A stretch of DNA of 64,000 bases from Telopea speciosissima (GCF_018873765.1 NC_057922.1:12847563-12911562), one strand, 5' to 3'; shown: positions 44,100 to 57,685, numbered from the stretch's first letter. Notes: a model not told the origin generated them from the letters alone. Translations and numbers: made by a program.

Positions 44100-45060
44100 C
44101 ATTGTTTGAGAAGAGGACAAAATGCCGAATCCAAGCCCAAGGAGTGAAGACACTCTGGACCACACTCATCTCTCATAAATCCCCACACAAAAACCCTACC
44201 CCGCCACCAAAATACAAAAAACCTAATCTCTCTTTCTCTCTCACAGAAACTCATCTGATAAACCCAGACAAACGCTACGCCCCCACCAGATTTTTCTACC
44301 AAAACCGTAATATCTCTCTTATCTTTCATCTATCTCGGTTATCAGTATTTGATTCTGGGGAGAATTCCTGGGAAAGCTTTGGATTGAAATAGAAACGTAA
44401 AGGTCAGATTAAGGATCGAAGCTGAACTCTCTGAGAAAGCTTTGGGTTGTAAGAGAAACGTAAAGGTCAGTTTAAAGTTCGAAGCTGAACTCTCTCTCTC
44501 TCTCTCGTGTGTGTGTGTTTTTCGATTCTTATATATTGCTCAGTTTCCTCCAACGGAGAGAAATTCGTAGAATTTTTCTTGAAATCCTAATCTCTCTACG
44601 TCAGGCTCTATTTTGGTGATCAGAATTAGAGAAGAATTTGATTCTGGGGAAATCTTGAGTAAAGGTTTGGGATTCTGGTTTTGATAGGAATAAAAAACAG
44701 AAGCAAGGTTCGATGCCCTGAACTCTCTCGGTTCTACTAGCTGTGAGATACTGAGATGCGAAGAATATTAGTTTCTCTCCGAAGATTTAATTCGATAAAG
44801 TTTAAAAACCAAAAAAAAAACGAGTATTTGAATCATTGAAGAAGCATCGGTGAAGGCTTCAGACCTCTTTCCTTCAGATTAAGAGGGAAAATTCATAATT
44901 TCCTTTAAAGTCGGAAGATCTGACTTAACGAAGTAAGACTTCGATAGGGTTTCTCGACTTAGAATCCAATACACTTCAAGAGTCTGATTGATTCATAGCA
45001 GCGCAGCAAAGATAGTGTTTGTTTGTTTCACGCCTCTCTGTAACTGTAACGAACGAGAAG
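44100..45060 (+). promoter_or_regulatory. Possible 5' leader/promoter region of the RING gene
   Basis: This GC-richer, CT-repeat-rich stretch has the composition of plant 5' untranslated regions. It contains a tandem duplication of about 65 bases. The nearest downstream gene in the same orientation is the RING-H2 ligase at 54631, whose coding exon begins just after an acceptor (54610), so an upstream noncoding exon is required or likely. Linking the two is inference and would imply an intron of nearly 10 kb. No donor could be singled out. Confidence 0.3.
44371..44500. repeat. 65-bp tandem duplication
   Basis: GAAAGCTTTGG, GAAACGTAAAGGTCAG and CGAAGCTGAACTCTCT recur in the same order in two adjacent units, differing at a few positions. 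Confidence 0.85.
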
Positions 45061-48000
45061 CCCGGAGGGGAGAACAGAATTATTAATAAATTTTCCTCAT
45101 TAATTTTTTACGACTCATCGTTTTTTTTTATTTTTTATAAAGGGGAATATATATTATTTATAAATAATTAAATTATAAATTATTATTATTCTCGTTAAGC
45201 GGTTCAGCTGGAAGTTATTGCGTATTTGCGTATGAGGGTTCCGTGGATGCATCATACTGCGCCATGACGTTAGAGTCACGAAAACCCATTCATCCCTTTA
45301 CTCTCTCTCTCTCTCTCTCTCTCTCTGCTACACCATATCGGACGGTTGAAACCGGATTTTATGAGAGATTGCAAAGGACGGCTATGTTTTCTCCTAATTA
45401 CGCTTTTATTATCAGCGCTTGGATCATACAAGTTCGTTTCGGGGTTAGTTTTGGTGGTATCCTGAATCTCTCTCGCTTGTTCTGTCTTTTTAAGTATCAG
45501 AAACGATCCACCTCGCATCGAAACTCGAAAGTCTATCCTTTCCGCAAGATAGGATTAGAAGAAAGAAAAAAAAAAAGGTATGAGGGAAAAACACCCTTTT
45601 TCTGGTCAATTATGACTTCTCTAGTTGATAATCTGACAACCTGGTTCGAAGATGGAATGAATTTGGAAAAACTGGTCCAGGGGTGATTGATAGATGAGTT
45701 TTTTTTTTTCTTTTTGGTGTGGGTTTGTTGGTGATCTTTCCATTATATTGGGCTTGTTTCTCTGTTGGGATTTACCTTTTTTGGCGCCTCTATTCGCGGG
45801 GAATGGACTATATAATTAGGAAGTGAAAGGATTGTCCCGGGTGGGAATGGGAAAATAGGAAGTGGAAGGATTGTCCAGGGTGGGGATGGGGAAGAAGAAT
45901 ATTGCAGAAAAGGAAGGAAGAAAATAAATGGATTCTCAAGTAAATTGAAAAGAAAATCGACTTTTAGATGTTATATGGTAGCTGGGATTCCTTTTCTCTT
46001 ACGGGGCCTTAATCTTATTTTGATTTCCTCTGCATGGGTGATGAGGAAATGATTTCCCTGGTAAATTTTCATTTGGTTTCTCCGATGATCTCTGTTCTGT
46101 GGAGTATTAATTAATTAATGTCTCTTTGCCTTTATTCGGAGTCAGGCTGTTGTTGTTGTTGTTGTTGTTCATTAATTCTTTTTCTCGAATTTATTAAAAG
46201 GAAGACTTAAAACTAGAGGAATATTGACTATAGGATTCACAGTTTATTTTCATTCCCGACTGTTAATTCATTGCGCTTCAGGATGATTTATTTCCCTTTA
46301 TATTCTTTTCTTGGCGCTAGAGTATAAAGTTAACTTTGTTATCCTGGTATCTGGTTTATTTCCTTCCTTTCTTCAGTGGTGTTTGTCAATGATCTGTTTA
46401 TGATACCTTTAGTTTTGTGTTGGTTGAGTATGGTTTGCCCAAAAGATCATAATATTTTTGGTAATTCACTATGGAATCTGAAATCCCATGGATGCTTTCT
46501 TCTTTCTCAATCAGCTAGTGGAATTGAAAAAACAGTCTGGAACATTAATTCTTATTTACTTTTGGGGACATTTTCTCGTTCATGCTTATTGAAGTGGTAT
46601 GTGTCTGATTATTTTAAATTTTGTTCATATTGATCAGATTTAAAAGGAAAACATAGCAATCGTGCACAACAAATTTGTACAAACACCATTTAAGGAGGAT
46701 CCTTTCATTTGTAAGACTTCTTCTATGTTATTATTCATCAATGGTTTTGTAACTTCAAATTGTGCTTGTCGACATAGAATTACATGCGGTACAACATGAT
46801 ATTGAATTTGAGTCTGGTGTAAAGACGGTGACACAATTTGGAATGTGGAAGACATCAATCAACAAAATAGTTAAAACCTTTGTCCTGTCCTAAACATTAC
46901 AACAAACCTGGTATAGTTGTTCTTCTGTAGGGAAGATTTCTGCATTTCACTATTCCATTGCCTTGCATATGTTCTACTTTGATGATTAGATATGTTTTGT
47001 TGTAGGGTAGGCCTCAAGATGATGAGGATTAGAAATTTACTGAACATGGAATTCCTAAAAAATAATAATATAGGAAGGTTCCAGATTATGATAACAGTGG
47101 AAAAGATAATAGATCTCTTGTTGAGTCATCTGACGTATGATTACTGCTTCTGATGAAACATATCTCCAGTGATGCAGATCAACTGGAAATTGTGTGCTAA
47201 GAAATTGAAACAAAGAGAAAAATAGAGTACTGTTTAGAGTCTCAGTGTCTCACTAACTAATCAAAGTCCTTGTTGTAATCTTGCCAACCTTGAAAAGGGG
47301 AAGGTTGTAGTCCCCCCTCCCCCCCCCCCCCCCCACTGCTGAAGAGGGGATTTACACCCAAAAAAATATGGGTGAAATAAATTGAGATCTTCTGTCGATT
47401 TGCACAGGAACAGTAGATGGAATGCTAGATTATTTATAGAGCATGGGAGGACCATTCTTGCAACTTATGCTTATAAACCACATCTCATGGAGATCTATTT
47501 TCCAGAGAGGATAGATCTTAACAAATAGAATTGGACAACTAGAATCAACATGATTGGTATAAATGGTATTCCTGCATTAGTATACTTTCAATAGTACATG
47601 AAAGCAAATTAAAGTTCCCAATTTGGGGTTCTCATCCAGATGAACTTATACACCCTATCAATCTGTTCTGAGCAACCTGGATAACAAACACTCAAGTGTA
47701 GAAAAGGTCTGACGGTTAAATCAATCCTATTTTACTTAAGAAAGGGCTGCGGTGCAGGAAAAAAATCTTATTCTGGTCAAATAAAGCTGTATGGTTCATT
47801 TTGAAAAGGAATGTCTACCATATGTTTAATTCATACAGAATCTACCTACTGTGTAGGCATGGCGATCAAATTGCATCATCATTTTTTTTATTGTACTTCA
47901 TCTGGCTTTGTAGTTGAGTTTCAAGTTTATTCTCATGTCAAGAGTCTAAACCAAGACCTTGAGCTTCAGCTATTTAGACATTTTTGTTATTGACCACCTT

Positions 48001-48465
48001 CTCATTGCCCATTGTTACCATTACAGTTTGCTGTTGTTCCAATATATAGTTTTTTCTTTCTTTCCTTTTTTTGCACTCTTTTTGGAAAGAATTGAATAAT
48101 ATTGGAGAAAGGGGGGCATTATGAAGGGAAAGTAGAACCACCTACATAATAGAAAAGAGTCGCTTAAAAAAAAATATTCACACTCCCTGAGTCTCAGATT
48201 ACTTATTCCATTCAGTTGAACAACTGATGCTTTAAAGCCTTGAGGAGGCAACTCCAAAGGCAAAAAAAGAGGCAGCAGTTGAAAATTTCCTTCTTCAGGT
48301 ACTCTGTCCATGAGCAACGTGCTGTTCCTCTCTTTCCAAATGGGCCAGCAGATGACAAAAGCAGAGAATGCTTCATAAATGATTCTAAATAATTCCCTTT
48401 AGGACCTAGGGTCCTAGCAATCCAGCTTTCAAGCAGGTTCAAAGCACTATTTGATTCTTTTTTTT
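45061..48465. other. No convincing gene
   Basis: A 147-codon frame (45243-45686) includes a Ser-Leu run made by a CT microsatellite and has no recognisable domain. A GTT run lies at about 46148-46169, and a long C-run at about 47313-47334. Confidence 0.45.
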
Positions 48466-48830
48466 TTTTAAAACCCGAATATTATCTGGGACCCAGGGAA
48501 GCCCCTAAAGCTTTATTAGAAAAAAATAAACAAAATGCTAACTACAAAGGGGGGGGACATAGCCCGCCTTACCCAGACCCAAGGAGACAATAGAAACTCT
48601 CTCACCACTCCAAACCACAGAAATAAAAGCCCAAAATCCCAAATATACAAGGAGAACAATTAGAACCAGAAAACAGGTAACCCAGCCTTATCTTCCCTAA
48701 GAATTTGTGAAAGGTCAGAAGGGAGCTCCTGTTGCAAGTGGAAGGAAGTACTCAGCATTGAATCACAGGCCAAATTTGCCAAAAAATCAGCAGCACGATT
48801 ACTACATCAAAAAGAAGCAAAGAATAGGTC
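48466..48830 (-). mobile_element. L1 LINE 3' end, RNase H tail
   Basis: On the minus strand NRAADFLANLACDS and ELPSDLSQILREDKAG match the end of the LINE RNase H domain. An untranslated tail follows, ending in an A-run (T-run at 48458-48469 on +). It is 5'-truncated. Confidence 0.65.
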
Positions 48831-49759
48831 GATTTGAAATAATACTTTTGGATTTGTTTGTGGTTTATAATCTAATCACTCTGTCTCTAAAGACTACATC
48901 TATTTGGATTGACAAACCTTTGTGAGTAATATTATCCGCCATGTGATGTGAGTATTCAAATTTATATGTTATACCTGTCCACATAAAAAACTGTGGCTCA
49001 TTTAGCGCCTATTTCTTCCAAATAAACTTCACTGAGAGGTTTGAGAGGCCTGCTTGGAGTGACCTGTGGAAAAATGACTCAACTGATAACTTACTTTTAC
49101 AATAGAAAATTAACCGTACTTGTCATCTTTTTCCAGACTCAACTTGACTCTGCTTAGTGGGACCATGGGTCAAAGGGTCATTGATACCACCCTCGATCAC
49201 CTGATCTGGATTTTTATTGAACAGGACAGATCCATTCTATTGCACATAATAGAATGGTCAAACCATGGGCGTTATTGGACTGTTGTATTCTGATTCAGCC
49301 AATCCAAACCAATCTGGATTGGTATCACCCAAGAATGATCCAGGAATCCTGTATGGGTCTTTAAATCCTTGGTGGGACAGCATTTTTGGTAGCCTGGGTT
49401 TTTACATTGTTTAGAGTTTTTAGATTGATGGATACACCAAAGAATCACCAACGACATCATTGTAAGCAATCAGCAGATAGCTTTTGGCAATGACACATTA
49501 TAGAGGTACAAAATTCTTGTTTTTCTCCCCAAAGCACCAACACTCCTAGAATTTCACTTTGTTTCTTCTGCCCACAATGACACATATGCTTCACATTATT
49601 TCATTCTTCCCTAGATCCAAACCTTTTGTCACCGCATCTGCTGTTACAATCCTTTTCCATAACCTGTTTTCTCTGATGACATGCCACAACCATGTTCCCA
49701 AGAAGGCACTACTCACTCTACTCTTTCTCAATGAAAATCTGGACTTTATTGGCGCATAA
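48831..49759. other. No gene seen
   Basis: No supported frame; part may be more of the LINE to its left. Confidence 0.45.
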
Positions 49760-49868
49760 ATAGTTTGTCAAGGCGTCACCCGGGTGCCTTGGTCGCCTTG
49801 TTGGTGCTTCCTTGCTTCTAAGCCCCCTCCAACGCCTTGGGTCACCTAGATGCCGTGACAACTATGGT
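49760..49868. repeat. Short inverted-repeat element
   Basis: ATAGTTTGTCAAGGCGTC on the left and GATGCCGTGACAACTATGG on the right (inversely CCATAGTTGTCACGGCATC) form imperfect termini around GCCTTGG-rich DNA. No target duplication was identified. Confidence 0.5.
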
Positions 49869-50169
49869 TTAAAACTCCATCAATCTCTTCTTTCTGTAGT
49901 TTCCACTCTATTATAGCAGTTAAGAATAAAGGACTGATAGATCTATCAATTGACAAATTCAGGAAATAAATAGATGATTTGTAGATTGCTTAAGATTTAA
50001 GCTAGAAGCAAGAATTGAGAAAATAATTCAGATTTGATGATTAGATCTAAGAAGCAGTTCAGATATGATTCAAGTGGAATTCTAAATCTCAGATTTGATT
50101 CCAGAAATTATACTTAGCAGGAAATAAAGAGAATACTAAATTCAATTTGATGGCTAGAAGAAAAAGAAG

Positions 50170-52767
50170 CTGCCTCCTCTTTCTTCGCCACCCTCTTCAA
50201 TCCCTCCCTTCCTCCCCCTTCCCCCATCCCCTCCGGCTCTCATTGATAAATTTATTCCGCCCTCCCTCTTCAACTCCCTTACTGCTATTCCCTCGGATGA
50301 TGAGATTTCCCAGGCTATCCTTTCCCATAAATCCAACAAGGCTCCTGGCCTTGATGGCTTCAGTATGGGATTCTTCCTCAGTTGCTGGGACTCCTTCAAA
50401 GGAGAGTTCTTCAAAGCCATCCGCAGCTTCTTCTTCAAGCCTTGTCAGTTGAGTCAGATCAACCAAACCTTCATCTGCCTTATCCCTAAACGGGGCTACT
50501 TCTCTGACTGACTTTCGTCCCATCTCCCTTTGTAATCTCATCTACAAGTTCATTGCCAAGATTCTTGCCAACCGTATTAAAGCGGTCATTCCCTCCCTTG
50601 TTAGCCCCAATCAGTCCGCCTTCATTGCAGGCCGAAGCATTGCGGATAACATCATCCTATGTTTTGAGATCGTCAGAGGTTTTGACCGCAAATCTCATTC
50701 CCCGGCGGCTCTCATAAAAATCGATCTCCACAAAGCTTTTGACTCCATCCGTTGGGATTTCATCTGTGATGTGCTCTCTCTTATGGGCTTTCCCCCTGTC
50801 TTCATCCGCTGGATTTACGCCTGTATCTCCTCCCCCTCCTTCTCCGTCTTGGTTAATGGTTCCCCTGCTGGGTTTTTCCGCTCCAAAGTCGGAATTCGCC
50901 AAGGATGCCCCCTCTCCCCTTTCCTCTTCTCCCTTGCCCTGGAAGTCCTTTCCAGAAGCCTTCAAACCAAAACTGACCTCCACCTCATCTCCCCTCTCCC
51001 TAAATGCAAGCACTCCAATCTCTCCCATCTGGCCTTTGCTGATGATCTCATGATCTTCTCCAAGGCGTCCCATTCTTCCATTTCCGAAATCATGGATTCG
51101 CTCCATCTCTTTGAGTCCCTCTCTGGCCTTCGTGTCAATCTCCTTAAATCCAAAATCTTCCTCTCGAGCATCTCAGACTCTTCTAAAGAATCCCTTCGGC
51201 TCTTAACTGGCTTCTCCATTGGTTCCCTTCCTGTCCTCTACCTCGGCCTTCCCCTCATCCCTGCCAGGCTTTCGAGCCATCATTGCTCCCTCATGCTTGA
51301 CAACATTCGCAAGCGCCTCCAGCTCTGGAAAGGCAAGCTTCTTTCTTACGCTGGTAGACTAGAATGTATTTGTTCGGTCCTTCAAGCTACTTACATCTAC
51401 TGGACTGGCATCTTCTGCATTCCTAAGTCTACCATCAAGGCCATTGAACGCATATTTTGTGCTTTCCTTTGGAAGGGTAGCGACACTTTCAGATTTCTCC
51501 ACCCAGTTAGTTGGAAATCTATCTGTCTCCCCAAATCTGAAAGTGGCCTTGCCATCCGCCGCATCCGTGACTCTAACACGGCAGGCATTCTTAAGCTTCT
51601 CTGGAGAATCTCTTCCCTCCAGGATTCAATCTGGGTTTCTTGGGTCCATTCCCACCTCCTTAAATCTGACTCCATCTGGACTGTCCCCACTCGTGCTGAC
51701 TCCTCTTGGATTTGAAGCAAGATCCTCTCCCTCCGCCCTCTGGCTCTCCGTGGCATCTCCTCCTCCATTGTTGATGGCAATTCCACCTCTCTCTGGCTTG
51801 ACCCTTGGCACCCTTTAGGCATCCTCTACAATCTTCTTGGTCCTAGAGCCATTCACTCCTCTGGCCTCCCCAAGGACGCCCCGGTCTCCTCCCTCATCTC
51901 CTCTGGCTCCAGGACCCCCCACCCCTCCCTCGACCCAGTTATTCTATCCCAAATCTGGCCAACCCTCCCCCTGCACTGACAAGATCACCTGGCTTCCCTC
52001 CCCCACCGGTATATTCTCCTCCTCCTCTGCTTGGAACTTCTCCAGAGACCCCTATCCCTCGGTCCCTTGGTACAACCTAGTCTAGTTCAAGGACCACATT
52101 CCCCGCCATAGCCTTACTATTTGGAGAGCCCTCCGTCTTTGCCTGCCCACCCAAGCCTTCCTTATCCACCGCACCATCCCAGCCTCCCCCTCTTGCAACC
52201 TTTGCTGGACCGGCCGTGAAGATATCCCTCATCTCTTCTTTGCTTGCCCCTTTACCTCCTTCATTTGGAAAAAAGCCTTAGCCTCCATTTGGCCGCGTAG
52301 CAGGAGGATCAGAAGATTTGACCGTGAATGGCTTTGGCTTCTCCAAACCTTCTCTGGGAACTCCACTTGTGACACTCTTGGCAAGCTGGTCTTCAGTGCC
52401 GCTGTTCACCATATCTGGATGGAAAGGAATCTCAAGCGATGGACTTCCAACTCTAGATCTTTTGATGTGATTTGGAAAGCCATCTCCTATGATGTGTCTT
52501 CCAAGCTCAGCTGTATCTGCCAGAGGCCCTTCTCGGACAGCCCTAGAGACAGGCACATTTTGTCTAGTTGGGGCCTTAATTCTGCCCTTTTGCGGTCCTC
52601 CTCCTCTGCCTAGGCTGGAGGATCGCCCCCCCCCTTTTTTTCCTCTCTCTCTCTTTCTCCCCTCCCCCTCCTTTTCCCCCTCTTGTACATTGGTTCTCTG
52701 GTTCTTTCTTCCCTGCCCCCCCTTGGGGCTCGGTAATATAATCATTTACCAAAAAAGAAATCAGAAG
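50170..52767 (+). mobile_element. 5'-truncated L1 LINE with 15-bp target-site duplication
   Basis: TAGAAGAAAAAGAAG flanks the element exactly at 50155-50169 and 52768-52782. The ORF2 blocks run SDDEISQAILSHKSNKAPGL, then FRPISLCNLIYKFIAKILAN, FDSIRWDF, GIRQGCPLSPFLF, HLAFADDLMIF (catalytic FADD), YLGLPLIPARL, LWLDPWHPLG and finally the zf-RVT region ending DRHILSSWGL. The endonuclease half is missing, as expected for incomplete reverse transcription. A frameshift near 50490, a TGA at 51713 and a further frame change and TAG before 52085 disable it. The longest open stretch is 50771-51715. It ends in an A-rich tail (about 52749-52760). The related copy at 1593 shows that the family moved more than once. 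Confidence 0.9.
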
Positions 52768-52782
52768 TAGAAGAAAAAGAAG

Positions 52783-54610
52783 AGTAGAAGAAATATTCAA
52801 GAGATAACTCTTGATTCACAATAGAATTTCAGAATTAGAAGAAGAAGAAAGCGGTAGGTCAGAAATAGTGCTTCACTCCCGCTTGCAAAGCTCAACAGCT
52901 CAAAAACTCTTGAAATGAAATCAATAGTATTATTCAAATTATGTCTAACTGATGGAGGGGTATACATATGTATAATCTTTTAAATTTCCTGAACTGACTC
53001 ATAAAAGAACTCCTAATCATTCTCACAGACAGAAAAGTAAATAGACTCAAAACAGAACTCTGTACTTGTTAATAATTATTCTAATTTAACTTGAATTAAG
53101 ACACTAATCTCGTGTGTAGACTTAACCCCCACTTTATGGACTTATAATTAAGCCCTAATACAACAAATAATCCATGAACAAGTAGGTACAGGCTCATAGA
53201 ACCTATATATGACCCAAAATAAGGTATTCCTAATTCATTTGGACAGTCTAGACTGCATTACCCCTCCCCCTTGTATTAACCATGTGGGAAATCTCAGGTT
53301 CCATCTCCAATGTATGGCCCATTATGTAGGAGTCTTAACCTTGTATTCTTGGTGGTAGAATCGAAGTGTTCCCCCTTGTAGTCAGAGTCAAATTTTTAGT
53401 TAATTTGAAGCTATAAATTTCATTCTTCTCATGGGAAATGGGATCAGGCAGATAATTACCAGACAGATAGATAATGATGTGGTGAATATGTCAAAATATT
53501 CACATATTCTTTAAAGAACTTTTGACCATATCTTTAATTCACTAGGTTGAATTATACCTCAACTATCGATGTACTGACTTCTTGCTATGTATGTTGAGCA
53601 AAGTTGGAGTAGCTAGATTCACTGTTCATTACAACATTCCTCTATTTGTTCTGCTTAGTAATGAAATTTACTTTAGGAGCCTGGTCCCACTGATAAGCCT
53701 GAGAAGGCTAATTTATATAGGTTCTAATCTTTCTATAAATAATTTATACCTCTTTTGAGAATGGTCTCTCTGCTATTAACATTAGTATGTTCGTAGTGTT
53801 ATGCTTTAGTGCATATCACTATATATACTATTTTTTTTTTTATCTTTCATAACTTAGGTGCATTTTTATATGCATCTTTTTACAGCAGTTTTTACCCTCT
53901 TCACAGTTTCCCTTTTTCAGTTGAGCAAGAATTGTGTTTCCTTTCTTTTTTCTGTTCTTGTAGTTTGATTTTTCAATGACCATTGTTGATAAGTGTATTG
54001 GTCCTTCAGGATACTGATCTGTTGGGCTGTCATTGGATCATGATCTATATCCGATCTGATCTGATTAAGTGAATTCTAGTCCTTGCTGATGCATGCATGT
54101 GTACCAATTCAATTAAGAAATGAACATTCAACTCCAATTTGAATTTTTGAACTTTTTTTATTTTATTTTAGAGAATTTCATTATACCATTTCATATTAGA
54201 ATATTTGCAGCATTCATGTATTTGATCTATTTTTGTACATGTGACTTATGTCTACTTCATCGGTAAGTGGACCCTTTGGCATTGCCTCTAACCAATCTAA
54301 TGATTATTTTCTGGTTAGTATTTGTCTGATCTTGTCAATTGTTGCTTCCAAAGCTTTAATTTTGAAGCTTGCTTCCTGTACTCTTCTTGAAAAATGATTT
54401 TCCCCCCCTTGTATGATGTTTGTCATGCTTTGGTTTTGTATGGATGGGTACAAGTAGCACCATGGTGTGTGTGTGTGTGTGCGTGTATGCCTACCTGTTT
54501 TGGCTCGAACAGTTGGTTATTACTAATGGACATCCTTCTTCATTGTGTCATATTGATGATCTTGACCTTTAGTTTATTACTGATTAGCACAAGTAATTTT
54601 GCTGTTGCAG
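52783..54610. other. Upstream of the RING gene coding exons, no other gene
   Basis: AT-rich DNA that probably belongs to the first intron of the RING gene. A GT microsatellite lies at 54465-54482, before the acceptor at 54610. Confidence 0.5.
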
Positions 54611-54630
54611 AACTAAAGACACTGTTGCAC

Positions 54631-57600
54631 ATGGATGAATACAGTGGTAAAAGAGTTGGAGGTGGTTTTGGTGTTCCTAGGAGGGGGTCTGGCCTTGCTT
54701 TCAGAGATTCATCAATTCAAGAGGAGGATCGAAGCATTAAATACTGTAATCGAATAGGTTGTAGCACCAGACTTAACTCATCAAAGGGTGGTCAGAGTAG
54801 TAGTTCAGACAGAGCCAAATATTCAAAGCCTCCTTTCCGTCCAGCAAGTGGCAAGGCAATATCTGGAAATTCTTCCAAGACATACTCTACTGTGAGTGAT
54901 GCTAGAAAGTCTCAACGAGACGCCCATAAATTGTCTTCTAACAAGGAAGCAGTTCCCTCTGAAACTATTTGTAAGCAGGGAGAGAGAGACATTTCTGAAT
55001 CCATATCTTCAACCAATGCCATTCAAACAGCACTTGAACCTGGAGATGCTGAATCTGGAGTTCTCCAGGGCCTTACTGTGGATACATCCGAAGATGTGGG
55101 GAGATGCAATATACCATCAAATACAAGATCTCAAAATAAAACCCGTCAACAGTCTGGATCAAGCAGTCAGGATATGTGGGATCCGTCTGTCCGGCATTCT
55201 ATTGCTTCTAAAAACGCCAGTCAGGTTGCAAAACCTGCTTCCCATGGTCAAGCTGCTAATGTAAGCCGGTATGGTCTGAGAAATCTAGGGTGCACATCTA
55301 TATCTGATGTTCTTCCTTCAGGTTGTTCATCTTCGGACTCAAGTCGCAGGAGGAATGATGTGAAAAGGAGAAATATGGGTGGAGAGAGCTCTACTTCTAG
55401 AGCAAAGCCCACAAGTGTGTCATCGATAGGAGGAAGTTCAAGCACTCGAAGGAATCTCATATCCAATCCTAGCATCTCACTTTCTGAACATTCTTCATCC
55501 CAACAGCCTTCAAGGAGGACCAGAAATTGGCTCCCAAATAGGGATGGTGTTACATCAGTTAGAACACGGAGGACGATCACGGGTGAGGCAAGAGCAAGGG
55601 CCTCTGAACATGACAATGGCAATGATTTGACACTGCCTGAGGTACCAATTCCTCAGGCAGAAAATCCAGTCAATGAGCTGGCTCCAAGTTCTTCACTGCA
55701 ATTTCCTGCAGAACTTCCCTCTATTTTTGACAACTCTAATGGTCGACCTGGCAGTAGTGGTCAGAATGTACGTAGTAGGCAGATTGCTCATACAGAAGGT
55801 GGAATTGCCCGCCCTTTCCATGGTCTCTCTATTGACAGAGATGCTTTCCAAAGATTTAACATGGATGGGATTGCTGAGGTATGATTATTTTATTGTATTT
55901 GATTATTTGACCATTTAAGATGTCATTAACTGGAACAACACAATCTAATCTAAATCCTGGCAGTCGAAACTAAAACTTGGTTTTTTATATTTGGCAGGTA
56001 TTGATGGCACTTGAGAGGATTGAGCAAGATGAAGAATTAACATATGAGGTTGTTTCTCTTTCTATTCTTTTTTTTTAAAATGTACTATTAATTTAGCTAT
56101 TTTATTAGCCATTGTTTCCTAATTTTTTTTAATCTTCTGATGCAGCAATTATTGATTCTGGAGACAAACTTGTTTATGGGGGGTCTTGGCTTTCATGATC
56201 AGCACAGGGAAATGAGATTGGATATTGATAACATGTCATATGAGGTTTGTTGATCATTACACTCAAACGACCGTAGCATCAAATACATGCATATATTGTT
56301 CCTCAATTGTTGCCATGAATCCTTTGTAACAGGAACTATTGGCTCTAGAAGAGAAGATGGGTTCTGTTAGCACAGCCCTTACGGAAGAAGCATTATCGAA
56401 ATGCCTTAAGAGAAGCTTCTATATTCCTGCATCTCTAGACACAGTGAGTGTGGATTGTGGAGATGATGACGTCAAATGCAGTATTTGTCAGGTATGTTTC
56501 CTAGAATCACGAGCAGTAGTGGCAGGTTAGTGCATAATTGTTGGAAAAGATTTCTTCCCCCTATTCTTTGATAAACTGAACAGTTTGAATACTCACTTCT
56601 TCAACTTGATCCTTTGTTGGAGATTTTCCAAAGTCAGCGATGCCTATTGTTTGTACCAAGTCATGCTTGTGTGGTGTCAGTTTGTGTTGCATTAAATTTT
56701 TGTATTGAACAGGTTAGGAAAGCCTGAAAATGAACATGAACATGCCGAGACTCGTATACTAAACCAGACATGTTGGGTCCTTATATAATGTTTAGTTACC
56801 AACGCTTAGTGGGTCAAATGGGTCTGCAAGTTTTACACCCACTCAACACAGATATGACCACTTATTAAGGGGTTAGTCATTTGGTGTGGAAATTTTGTCA
56901 ACCCATCCCTGTTAACTAGGGATTGTGGTTGGGTCACAACTTGCCGATCTAACCAAATTGTTAAGAGGCAGTGCTACAGACCCTGGTATCTACAATTGCT
57001 AACTGTGGTTCTCAGTCCCTGCACTCGTTCTCAAGAACCTGGGAAAACCCAAAGGTTACGTTTTCAAATACTGGTGATGACTTGTTCATTGGAGACTGCT
57101 GTCTCACTTGCATATATAATTTTTATTGACCAAGTCCAATCGACCTTCCAGGTAAAATGTATCTTTTCAGATGTTTTTCATCATCCTGTCAAGGTTGATT
57201 ATATGTTTACTTGGATCCATGTTATAGTGGATTCATCACTTGCATCATCAACTTATGCTAATATTAGTATATATTTGTCTAGGATCAAACTGTTGGGCTG
57301 GTTTGGTCTGGAAAACTACAACCAGACCAAGGCCCGTCGGGTTTTTTGTTGAAGTGTCAGGCAACCCAATCTGCATTACCTTATCTAGTTTTAGCTATGC
57401 TAGCAAAGCCAAACAAGGGTTGCTTTTTCAACTTAGTGATGGTTGGTTTGGCATAGTTAGATTACCTTTGGTTAGTTTTGGGTTTGGATTTGCATCCTCT
57501 AAGTTTCATATGCCATTCTTCCCCGTTTGATTTCTTATAATTTTATTTTGCAGGAAGAGTATGTTGAAGGAGATGAGGTTGGTAAGCTAGGATGTGAGCA

Positions 57601-57685
57601 TTGGTATCATGTGGTCTGTATCCACCAGTGGTTGCGGCAAAAGAATTGGTGCCCGGTCTGCAAGGTTGAGGCAGCTCCTCCTTAA
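54631..57685 (+). CDS. RING-H2 E3 ubiquitin ligase, MBR2/JUL1-like
   Basis: Exons 54631-55878, 55998-56048, 56146-56244, 56333-56491 and 57554-57685 (TAA) join in phase 0 at every junction and give 562 residues. The C terminus has a complete RING-H2 finger: CSIC, 14 residues, CEHWYH, VVC, ten residues, CPVC. This domain recruits the E2 enzyme for ubiquitin transfer. The preceding exons hold the short acidic helical blocks (LERIEQDEELTYE, LLALEEKMG) typical of plant MBR1/2-type ligases. The long first coding exon encodes a Ser/Arg-rich, probably disordered N terminus starting MDEYSGKRVGGGFGVPRRGS, which recalls the Arabidopsis JUL1-type group (family recollection, not a search result). No signal peptide or membrane segment is seen; nuclear or cytosolic action is likely. 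The ATG at 54631 lies 21 bases after an acceptor, so at least one 5' untranslated exon is upstream. Introns are 119, 97, 88 and 1,062 bases. Confidence 0.95.

Noticed and set aside
45243..45686. 147-codon plus-strand frame
   Set aside because: The Ser-Leu part is a CT microsatellite and the rest has no recognised domain or supporting splice structure.
50657..51106. 149-codon minus-strand frame
   Set aside because: It is the antisense of the LINE reverse transcriptase, whose catalytic blocks are clear on the plus strand.
52278..52745. 155-codon minus-strand frame
   Set aside because: Antisense of the LINE 3' end; Gly/Arg/Lys-rich composition reflects the CT-rich untranslated tail.
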